Positions 1-6,503 of a DNA stretch of 64,000 nt are shown here, one piece after another. The stretch is taken from contig MKYF01000001.1 in the NCBI GenBank assembly GCA_001914195.1, positions 62,001 to 126,000 of the forward strand. The letters are read 5' to 3'. The notes below the pieces were generated by a model, which worked only from the letters and a program-made list of their open reading frames with translations, searched no databases and was not told where the DNA came from. This DNA is from Streptococcus mitis. GTDB taxonomy: Bacteria > Bacillota > Bacilli > Lactobacillales > Streptococcaceae. The position numbers and the translations under genes are program-made. Every line of letters begins with the position of its first letter. Within the stretch, counting starts at the first letter, position 1.

Positions 1-99
1 TGTTCCTTTTTGTATTTTTTATCGTAGTCTTATAAATTTTTCTTTTTTAATTAGGAATTTCTGTGTATCTTATTCTGGGGAAGTAGATTTTGTTTTTAT

Positions 100-1146
100 T
101 TATAACTCCTCAATCACCTTGCATAGAGCCTCTACATCTTCTTTTCGACTAGACCAAGAAGTAGCAAAACGTATGATGGTATGCTTATCATCGTATTTTT
201 CCCAGTAAGAGAAAATCACTTTTTGAGACAGTTTTGTCATCTGTTCATCATTCACAATACAAAAGACCTGATTTGTTGGATTTTCAAAATAAAGGGGGAG
301 ACCAGTATTTTTACAAGCTAGACGAATCCGGTTGGCGTAGGAAATCGCATCTTTGCCAATCGTTTGATAGAGATTGTCTTTAAACAATTCGTCAAATTGG
401 ATACCGAGAAGTCTTCCTTTAGCTAGAAGGGCACCATGTTGTTTGATAATGGTGGTCATGTGAGGAAGAAGTTGAGGATTTGGGATAACGACTGCTTCCC
501 CGAGAAGAGCACCACATTTGGTACCTCCGATATAGAAAGCGTCGCATAAGCGAGCCAAATCAGCAAGATTAACATCATTTTCAGGGCAGGCAAGAGCGTA
601 AGCAAGACGAGCACCATCTACGAAGAGTTTAACATTCTTTTCCTTACAAACTTGAGAAATAGCTTCTAATTCTGCTTTTGAATAAAGGGTTCCAAGCTCA
701 GTTGGTTGAGAGAGATAGACCATTCCTGGCATGACCATATGCTCATGGTTTTTATCAGCCCAATAGTCTTCAATAGTTTCTTTGATTTGCTGGGCAGTCA
801 ATTTTCCATCTGTTCCCTCTAGTTCGAGTACCTTGTGCCCTCCAAATTCGATAGCACCAGCCTCATGAACGCTGATATGACCAGTTTTTGCAGCAATCAC
901 TCCTTGGTAAGATTGGAGGAGACTGTCAATCATGACTTGATTGGTTTGGGTTCCACCGACAAGAAAATGGACCGCTGCCTGCGGACAAGCGCAGGCTTTT
1001 CGTATGCTTTCAATAGCACTGGCACTAATCGAATCGCTCCCATATCCGCTCATTTCCATTTCGTTGGTTTCCATGATTCGTTGAAGAATCGCAGGGTGTG
1101 CTCCTTGAAGATAATCATTTGCAAAATTTAGGATTTTGTTTGTCAT
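100..1146 (-). CDS. Low-specificity L-threonine aldolase family PLP enzyme
   Basis: A 348-residue fold-type I PLP enzyme of the threonine aldolase / beta-eliminating lyase family, expected to cleave L-threonine or L-allo-threonine to glycine and acetaldehyde in the cytoplasm. Visible family signs are the FVDGARL segment, whose Asp contacts the PLP ring, and FYIGGTKCGALLGE, whose Lys is the expected Schiff-base residue. The N-terminal NDYLQGAHP stretch also fits. Length is normal. The start at 1146 is preceded by AAAGAGGTC on the coding strand. It is transcribed divergently from the LysR gene, and the short shared region holds a palindrome, so LysR control is likely. Substrate preference cannot be read from the sequence. 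Confidence 0.85.
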   Translation of the reverse strand: MTNKILNFANDYLQGAHPAILQRIMETNEMEMSGYGSDSISASAIESIRKACACPQAAVHFLVGGTQTNQVMIDSLLQSYQGVIAAKTGHISVHEAGAIEFGGHKVLELEGTDGKLTAQQIKETIEDYWADKNHEHMVMPGMVYLSQPTELGTLYSKAELEAISQVCKEKNVKLFVDGARLAYALACPENDVNLADLARLCDAFYIGGTKCGALLGEAVVIPNPQLLPHMTTIIKQHGALLAKGRLLGIQFDELFKDNLYQTIGKDAISYANRIRLACKNTGLPLYFENPTNQVFCIVNDEQMTKLSQKVIFSYWEKYDDKHTIIRFATSWSSRKEDVEALCKVIEEL

Positions 1147-1167
1147 AAAAGACCTCTTTCTTAATTG

Positions 1168-1193
1168 ATGTATTTATTGTACAAGAAATACAT
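1168..1193. promoter_or_regulatory. Near-perfect 26-bp palindrome between aldolase and LysR genes
   Basis: Arms ATGTATTT and AAATACAT flank a TTGTACAA centre. One position breaks the symmetry, so 12 of 13 pairs match. The dyad lies about 22 bp upstream of the aldolase start and 72 bp upstream of the LysR start. This is the usual place for a LysR-type regulator to bind in a divergent pair, so it is a probable operator. Which protein binds is inferred. Confidence 0.55.
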
Positions 1194-1264
1194 TCATTAC
1201 ACAAACGTCAAAAAATCATATCAACTATGATAGAATGGAATGGGTAAAAGAAAAGGAGTGAAAA

Positions 1265-2155
1265 ATGGACGCAAGTAAATGCCATGCGGTTCTAATTGCT
1301 AGTGAAACAGGTTCTTTTTCAGCTGCAGCAGAACAACTCAACTATACTCAGTCAGGAATCACTAGAATGATTTCTAGCTTGGAAGAGGAATTAGAATTTT
1401 CTTTGTTTATCCGCAGTAAAAAAGGAGTTCGTTTAACTGAAAATGGGAAATTGATGTTGCCTTATTTCAGGGAAATCGTTGAATCTAGTCAGACTGCGCA
1501 AGAGATGAGCGATGATATAAAAGGAGTCGTCCGTGGTTCTATCACGATTGCCTGCTACTTTAGTGTATCCTCTATGTGGATGCCTCGTCTTTTAAAAGTC
1601 TTTTCAGAAAGCTATCCCGATATACAGATTAAGTTGTTGGAGGGTGGAAATAAGGAAATAGCTAAGTGGTTGGCAGAAAAATCTGTCGATATCTGTTTAT
1701 GTGCAGAACCTCAAGATAAGACGGATTATAGTTGGGAAGAACTCTATCGGGATCCACTTCTTGTTTGGCTTCCTAAAAATCATCCTAAGGCTAGACAAGC
1801 TCAATACGAGATAAAGGATTTAGAGGCAGAGGATTTTATTCATACCTTACCAGCTCAAGATACAGATCAGGACAGACTAATTGAGCAAGAAGGGTTACAT
1901 CTAAAAACACGTTTTACAACAAAAGATGGATTTACTACCTATCAGTTAGTAAAAGCAGGATTAGGAGTGAGTTTTAATCAGGCTATGATCGCACAGGATT
2001 GGAAAGAAGATGTAGTCCAGTTGCCCCTAAACCCACCACGGTTTGTCTCACTCGGGCTTGCTTTGCCAAGACAGAGACCAACTTCTCCAGCAGTGCAACG
2101 ATTTCTTAGATGTATGGAAGAGGAGCTTTCGGAATTGATAAAGACAACTCCTTGA
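1265..2155 (+). CDS. LysR-family transcriptional regulator
   Basis: A 296-residue LysR-type regulator. The N-terminal winged HTH (about residues 5-62) has the family pattern: GSFSAAAEQLNYTQSG, then SLEEELEFSLFIR. The remaining two thirds form the periplasmic-binding-like effector domain (about 90-290). The start follows AAAAGGAGTG. It is divergent from the aldolase gene across a short region with a strong palindrome, the classic LysR arrangement in which the regulator controls the divergent enzyme gene. The inducer is unknown. The last codons overlap the -35 box of the next gene. Confidence 0.9.
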   Translation: MDASKCHAVLIASETGSFSAAAEQLNYTQSGITRMISSLEEELEFSLFIRSKKGVRLTENGKLMLPYFREIVESSQTAQEMSDDIKGVVRGSITIACYFSVSSMWMPRLLKVFSESYPDIQIKLLEGGNKEIAKWLAEKSVDICLCAEPQDKTDYSWEELYRDPLLVWLPKNHPKARQAQYEIKDLEAEDFIHTLPAQDTDQDRLIEQEGLHLKTRFTTKDGFTTYQLVKAGLGVSFNQAMIAQDWKEDVVQLPLNPPRFVSLGLALPRQRPTSPAVQRFLRCMEEELSELIKTTP

Positions 2156-2179
2156 CACTCGGTCAGCTTTTGATACAAT
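2152..2179 (+). promoter_or_regulatory. Promoter of the nucleoside phosphorylase gene
   Basis: TTGACA at 2152-2157 and TACAAT at 2174-2179, with a 16-bp spacer. The -35 overlaps the stop codon of the LysR gene, and the RBS AGAGGAGG follows downstream. A clear sigma-A type promoter. Confidence 0.75.
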
Positions 2180-2204
2180 AGTACAAAATTAGAGGAGGTA
2201 GGCT

Positions 2205-2969
2205 ATGATTCAGAAACATGCGATTCCCATTTTAGAGTTTGATGATAATCCTCAGGCGGTTATCATGCCCGATCACGAGAAGCTGGATTTGCACTTGCCC
2301 AAGAAGTGTGTCTATGCTTTTTTAGGTGAGGAGATTGATCGTTATGCGAGGGAAGTAGGGGCGGACTGTGTCGGTGAGTTCATTTCTGCCACCAAGACCT
2401 ATCCGGTCTATGTTATCGACTACAAGGGTGAGGAAATTTGTCTGGCTCAGGCTCCTGTTGGTTCAGCTCCATCAGCCCAGTTTATGGATTGGTTGATTGG
2501 CTATGGTGTGGAGCAGATTATTTCCACTGGAACCTGTGGTGTGCTGGCTGATATAGAGGAAAACGCCTTTCTAGTCCCTGTTCGCGCTCTGCGAGATGAA
2601 GGAGCTAGTTATCACTATGTGGGACCTTCTCGTTATATGGAAATTCAGCCAGAGGCTATTGCTGCTATTGAGCAAGTGTTGGAGGCCATAGGGATTCCCT
2701 ATGAAGAAGTCATGACCTGGACGACAGACGGTTTTTACCGAGAAACGGCTGAAAAGGTGGCTTATCGCAAGGAAGAAGGCTGTGCTGTTGTGGAGATGGA
2801 GTGTTCTGCGCTTGCGGCAGTAGCCCAGCTGCGTGGGGTTCTCTGGGGTGAATTGTTGTTCACAGCTGATTCTCTAGCGGATTTGGACCAGTACGACAGT
2901 CGTGACTGGGGTTCAGAGGCTTTCGAGAAGGCCTTGGAACTCTGCCTTGAGATTGCCTTTCAGATATAG
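2205..2969 (+). CDS. PNP/UDP-family nucleoside phosphorylase
   Basis: A 254-residue member of the purine/uridine phosphorylase superfamily, which splits nucleosides with phosphate in cytoplasmic salvage. The phosphate-site segment LAQAPVGSAPSAQ, the STGTCG turn (about residues 107-112) and the C-terminal VVEMECSALAAVA region match the family. In the latter, the Met-Glu pair contacts ribose. The start has a strong AGAGGAGG RBS. It has its own promoter and stands alone between the LysR gene and the potassium transporter. Purine versus uridine preference cannot be assigned here. Confidence 0.85.
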   Translation: MIQKHAIPILEFDDNPQAVIMPDHEKLDLHLPKKCVYAFLGEEIDRYAREVGADCVGEFISATKTYPVYVIDYKGEEICLAQAPVGSAPSAQFMDWLIGYGVEQIISTGTCGVLADIEENAFLVPVRALRDEGASYHYVGPSRYMEIQPEAIAAIEQVLEAIGIPYEEVMTWTTDGFYRETAEKVAYRKEEGCAVVEMECSALAAVAQLRGVLWGELLFTADSLADLDQYDSRDWGSEAFEKALELCLEIAFQI

Positions 2970-2987
2970 CTACTCTCCTACTTTTTA

Positions 2988-2996
2988 TGGTACAAT
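2988..2996 (+). promoter_or_regulatory. Extended -10 element immediately before trkH
   Basis: TGG followed by TACAAT ends only 6 bp before the trkH ATG at 3003. No good -35 and no good Shine-Dalgarno sequence are visible. If used, transcription would begin at or within a base or two of the start codon. Confidence 0.4.
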
Positions 2997-3002
2997 GGAT
3001 GT

Positions 3003-4382
3003 ATGTTATTCAAATTATTTGTGAAAAAAATTGAAAGGGCCTTGGGTGGACTTTCGCCCGCTCGTCGAATTTTTCTGAGTTTCGCTGGAGTTATTTTTAT
3101 AGGCTCTCTTCTTTTGAGTTTGCCTTTTGTTCAGGCGAGTGGTTCGCAGGCCACTTATTTTGACCATCTTTTTACGACGGTGTCCATGGTCTGTGTGACT
3201 GGCCTTTTTACGCAACCAGTGGCTACGACCTATAATGTCTGGGGGCAGTTGATTTGTATGCTCTTGATACAGATTGGTGGTTTGGGGCTCATGACTTTTA
3301 TCGGGGTCTTTTATATTCAGGGGAAGCAAAAGCTTAGTCTTCGCAGTCGTGAAACCATTCAGGAGAGTTTTAGTTACGGGGAAACTCGGTCGCTGAAGGC
3401 CTTTATGCGGTCCATCTTTTTGACGACTTTTCTAGTGGAGGGCTTAGGTGCCTTTCTACTAAGTTTCCGTTTTATTCCTGAGTTCGGCTGGGGACGAGGC
3501 ATTTTTACTTCTATCTTTTTAGCTATTTCAGCCTTTTGTAATGCTGGTTTTGATAATTTCGGCAGTAGCAGTTTAGTGGATTTTCAGACGGATCCCTTGA
3601 TCAATCTGGTCATTGCTGGCTTGATTATCACAGGTGGTCTTGGCTTTATGGTCTGGTTTGACTTGGCAACCCAGTTTGACAAGAAGAAAAAACGTAGACT
3701 GCGTTTCCACACCAAGTTGGTCCTCTTCTTGACTGCAGGAATTTTGCTGTTTGGGACAGTATCCACACTCTTTACGGAGTGGCACAATCCAGGAACGATT
3801 GGCAATCTCAGTGTCCCAGAGAAAGTGCTGGTTAGCTTTTTCCAAACCGTTAGTATGAGAACGGCTGGCTTTGCTTCTATTGATTACACTCAAGCTCGGC
3901 CTGTGACCTTGTTTATCTATATCTTACAGATGTTTCTCGGAGGGGCGCCTGGAGGAACGGCTGGGGGGCTCAAGATTACGACTTTCTTTGTCTTGTTGGT
4001 CTTTGCGCGTAGTGAATTGCTGGGCTTGCCTCATGCCAATGTTGCCCAGAGAACCATTGAGGCTCGTACAGTCCAAAAATCCTTTAGTGTCTTCATTATC
4101 TTTTTGATGACCTTCTTGTTGGGCTTGATGTTGTTGGGAATTACAGCAGAAGGAACACCGCGATTTATCTACCTCATGTTTGAGACCATTTCCGCCCTTG
4201 CGACAGTTGGGGTAACGGCAAATCTGACACCAGAATTGGGCAAGCTAGCCCTCAGCATTGTCATGGTGCTCATGTTTATCGGCCGTATCGGTCCCTTGAC
4301 CTTGCTGGTTAGTCTAGCTGACTACCAGCCTGATAAGAAAGATTTGATTCAGTATATGAAAGCAGATATTAGTATTGGATAA
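3003..4382 (+). CDS. trkH: Trk/Ktr potassium uptake channel subunit (TrkH/KtrB)
   Basis: A 459-residue integral membrane protein of the TrkH/KtrB superfamily that carries K+ inward. The four selectivity loops are recognisable: SMVCVTGLF, ISAFCNAGFDNFG, VSMRTAGFAS and SALATVGVTANL. A glycine-rich GGAPGGTAGGLKITT segment precedes the last pair of helices. Length fits KtrB-like forms. The gene runs directly into trkA, whose RBS overlaps its stop. The ATG lacks a convincing RBS and lies just after a -10-like sequence, so translation may be leaderless, or a nearby alternative start may be used. Confidence 0.9.
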   Translation: MLFKLFVKKIERALGGLSPARRIFLSFAGVIFIGSLLLSLPFVQASGSQATYFDHLFTTVSMVCVTGLFTQPVATTYNVWGQLICMLLIQIGGLGLMTFIGVFYIQGKQKLSLRSRETIQESFSYGETRSLKAFMRSIFLTTFLVEGLGAFLLSFRFIPEFGWGRGIFTSIFLAISAFCNAGFDNFGSSSLVDFQTDPLINLVIAGLIITGGLGFMVWFDLATQFDKKKKRRLRFHTKLVLFLTAGILLFGTVSTLFTEWHNPGTIGNLSVPEKVLVSFFQTVSMRTAGFASIDYTQARPVTLFIYILQMFLGGAPGGTAGGLKITTFFVLLVFARSELLGLPHANVAQRTIEARTVQKSFSVFIIFLMTFLLGLMLLGITAEGTPRFIYLMFETISALATVGVTANLTPELGKLALSIVMVLMFIGRIGPLTLLVSLADYQPDKKDLIQYMKADISIG

Positions 4383-4395
4383 GAAAGGAAGAATG

Positions 4396-5061
4396 ATGTC
4401 AGATCGTACGATTGGAATTTTAGGCTTGGGGATTTTTGGGAGTAGTGTCCTGACAGCCCTAGCCAAGCAAGATATGAATATCATTGCCATTGATGACCAC
4501 GCCGAGCGCATCAATCAATTTGAGCCAGTTTTGGCGCGTGGAGTTGTGGGCGATATTACAGATGAGGAACTCCTCAGAACCGCAGGAATTGATACCTGTG
4601 ATACGGTTGTAGTGGCAACAGGGGAAAATCTAGAGTCGAGTGTGCTTGCAGTTATGCACTGTAAGAGTCTAGGTGTACCAAGGGTTATTGCCAAGGTCAA
4701 AAGCCAGACAGCCAAGAAGGTACTAGAAAAAATCGGTGCTGACTCGGTGATTTCACCTGAGTATGAAATGGGGCAGTCTCTAGCGCAGACCATTCTCTTT
4801 CATAACAATGTTGATGTCTTTCAGCTGGATAAAAATGTGTCTATTGTGGAGATGAAGATTCCTAGTGTCTGGGCTGGTCAAAGCCTGAGTCAGCTAGATT
4901 TACGTGGCAAATATAACCTCAATGTCCTAGGATTTCGTGAACAAGAAAATTCACCCTTGGATGTCCAGTTTGGCCCTAATGATCTCTTGAGGTCAGATGC
5001 CTATATCTTGGCGGTCATTAACAACCAGTATCTAGATGACTTGGCAGAATTAAATTCGTAA
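4396..5061 (+). CDS. trkA: Trk/Ktr potassium uptake regulatory subunit (TrkA/KtrA)
   Basis: A cytoplasmic RCK protein of about 221 residues that gates TrkH. The N-terminal Rossmann fold begins with ILGLGIFGSS (a GxGxxG nucleotide motif) and continues through an acidic IDDHAERI strand end. The C-terminal RCK_C half runs from about residue 135. An upstream in-frame TTG at 4375 would overlap trkH. The ATG at 4396 is preferred because AAAGGAAG sits a few bases upstream; the adjacent ATG at 4393 is possible. It is translationally linked to trkH and followed at once by a terminator. Confidence 0.9.
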   Translation: MSDRTIGILGLGIFGSSVLTALAKQDMNIIAIDDHAERINQFEPVLARGVVGDITDEELLRTAGIDTCDTVVVATGENLESSVLAVMHCKSLGVPRVIAKVKSQTAKKVLEKIGADSVISPEYEMGQSLAQTILFHNNVDVFQLDKNVSIVEMKIPSVWAGQSLSQLDLRGKYNLNVLGFREQENSPLDVQFGPNDLLRSDAYILAVINNQYLDDLAELNS

Positions 5062-5083
5062 GGAGGGGAATCCCCTCTTTTTT
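5062..5083 (+). terminator. Rho-independent terminator after trkHA
   Basis: GGAGGGG and CCCCTC pair around AAT and are followed by TTTTTT. The hairpin starts directly after the trkA stop codon. Confidence 0.85.
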
Positions 5084-5154
5084 GATGTTCAAAATAGCAA
5101 ATAGAGATAGCAACCCTTGTATTCTAGTAAAAGTCCTTCAAAAATTGGACTTTA

Positions 5155-5163
5155 TGGTAGAAT
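5155..5163 (+). promoter_or_regulatory. Extended -10 promoter for the glycosyltransferase gene
   Basis: TGG-TAGAAT, about 210 bp upstream of the glycosyltransferase start and upstream of a BOX element. The rest of the 310-bp gap (5062-5371) holds the terminator, this site and the BOX element; nothing else was seen. Confidence 0.4.
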
Positions 5164-5187
5164 AGAAAGAAGTGACAAGAGAGAGTA

Positions 5188-5340
5188 ATACTCTTCGAAA
5201 ATCTCTTTAAACTACGTCAACGTCGCCTTGCCGTAGGTATAGGTAACTGACTTCGTCAGTATTATCTACAACCTCAAAGCAGTTCTTTGAGCAACCTGCG
5301 GCTAGTTTCCTAGTTTGCTCTTTGATTTTCATTGAGTATA
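5188..5340 (+). repeat. BOX element, A-C type
   Basis: Starts ATACTCTTCGAAAATC and ends TTTTCATTGAGTATA. It contains the boxA core complementary to the widely used BOX-A1R primer sequence (CGTCGCCTTGCCGTAG). BoxA is followed directly by boxC, with no boxB module. The dyads (CTGACTTCGTCAG and CTCAAAG..CTTTGAG) would fold strongly in RNA. It lies between the likely promoter and start codon of the glycosyltransferase gene, so it would be in the 5' leader. Confidence 0.9.
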
Positions 5341-5371
5341 AGAAAAAATCAGTCCCCTAAAGGAGTAGATT

Positions 5372-6388
5372 ATGAAGTTATTGTCTATCGCCATTCCTAG
5401 CTATAATGCTGCAGCCTATCTTCATTACTGTGTGGAGTCGCTAGTGATTGGTGGTGAGCAAGTTGAGATTTTGATTATCAATGATGGGTCTCGGGACCAA
5501 ACTCAGGAAATCGCTGAGCGTTTAGCCAGCAAGTATCCTAACATCGTTAGAGCCATCTATCAGGAAAACAAAGGCCATGGCGGTGCGGTCAATCGCGGCT
5601 TAGCGGAGGCTTCTGGGCTCTATTTTAAAGTGGTTGATAGTGATGACTGGGTGGATCCTCGTGCTTATCTGAAAATTTTGGAGACCTTGCAGGAACTTGA
5701 GAGCAAGGGTCAAGAGGTTGACGCCTTTGTGACTAATTTTGTCTATGAAAAGGAAGGCCAGTCTCGTAAGAAGAGTATGAGTTACGAGTCCGTCTTGCCT
5801 GTCCAGCAGATTTTTGGCTGGGACCAGGTCGGAAATTTCTCCAAAGGCCAGTATATCATGATGCATTCGCTGATTTACCGGACAGATTTGTTGCGAGCGA
5901 GCCAGTTCCAATTGCCTGAGCATACTTTTTATGTCGATAATCTCTTTGTCTTTACCCCCCTTCAGCAGGTCAAGACCATGTACTATCTGCCTGTCGATTT
6001 CTATCGTTATTTGATTGGGCGTGAGGACCAGTCTGTCAATGAGCAAGTGATGATTAAGCGCATTGACCAGCAACTCAAGGTTAATCGTCTTTTAGTAGAC
6101 CAGCTTGATTTGTCCCAAGTTAGTCATCCCAAAATGAAAGAATACTTGCTGAATCATATTGAAATCACGACGGTGATTTCCAGTGCCTTGCTCAACCGAG
6201 CAGGCACAGCAGAGCATCTTGCCAAAAAACGGGAGCTGTGGACCTATATTCAGCAGGAAAATCCAGAGGTTTTTCAGGCTATCCGCAAGACCATGTTGAG
6301 CCGTTTGACCAAACATTCAGTCCTGCCAGCTCGCAAACTTTCCAATGTTGTCTATCAAATCACCAAGTCTGTTTATGGATTTAATTAA
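5372..6388 (+). CDS. Family 2 glycosyltransferase
   Basis: A 338-residue GT-A fold enzyme. The N-terminal GT2 domain (about residues 1-220) shows IAIPSYNAAAYL, the IINDGSRDQT nucleotide-sugar loop and the VDSDDWVDP metal-binding DxD region. There is no transmembrane segment, so it is likely a cytoplasmic or peripheral enzyme transferring a sugar to a lipid-linked or protein acceptor. RBS is AAAGGAG. Its place between trkA and the PavB-like adhesin matches my memory of pneumococcal gene order. Acceptor and donor are unknown. Confidence 0.85.
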   Translation: MKLLSIAIPSYNAAAYLHYCVESLVIGGEQVEILIINDGSRDQTQEIAERLASKYPNIVRAIYQENKGHGGAVNRGLAEASGLYFKVVDSDDWVDPRAYLKILETLQELESKGQEVDAFVTNFVYEKEGQSRKKSMSYESVLPVQQIFGWDQVGNFSKGQYIMMHSLIYRTDLLRASQFQLPEHTFYVDNLFVFTPLQQVKTMYYLPVDFYRYLIGREDQSVNEQVMIKRIDQQLKVNRLLVDQLDLSQVSHPKMKEYLLNHIEITTVISSALLNRAGTAEHLAKKRELWTYIQQENPEVFQAIRKTMLSRLTKHSVLPARKLSNVVYQITKSVYGFN

Positions 6389-6459
6389 TATAAGTATTTT
6401 ATAAGAGGGATTTAAGAAAAATTTTAACTTTTTCTTAATCCTTTTTAATTTTAGGAGAT

Positions 6460-6465
6460 TATACT
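6460..6465 (+). promoter_or_regulatory. -10 element of the PavB-like adhesin gene
   Basis: TATACT, 38 bp upstream of the start codon. The region ahead is very AT-rich and contains a dyad of TTAAGAAAAA and TTTTTCTTAA (about 6411-6437) but no clear -35. A weak -35 suggests activator dependence. Confidence 0.45.
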
Positions 6466-6503
6466 AGAGTCATCAAATAAAGAAAAACTCTAAGGAGAAT
6501 CCT

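Noticed and set aside
1..99. Sequence at the left edge
   Set aside because: AT-rich DNA with T runs after the aldolase gene; no ORF, hairpin or promoter could be supported.
5600..6073. Open frame of 157 codons on the minus strand inside the glycosyltransferase gene
   Set aside because: It is antisense to a clear GT2 gene, has no RBS or known domain, and its composition mirrors the sense codons.
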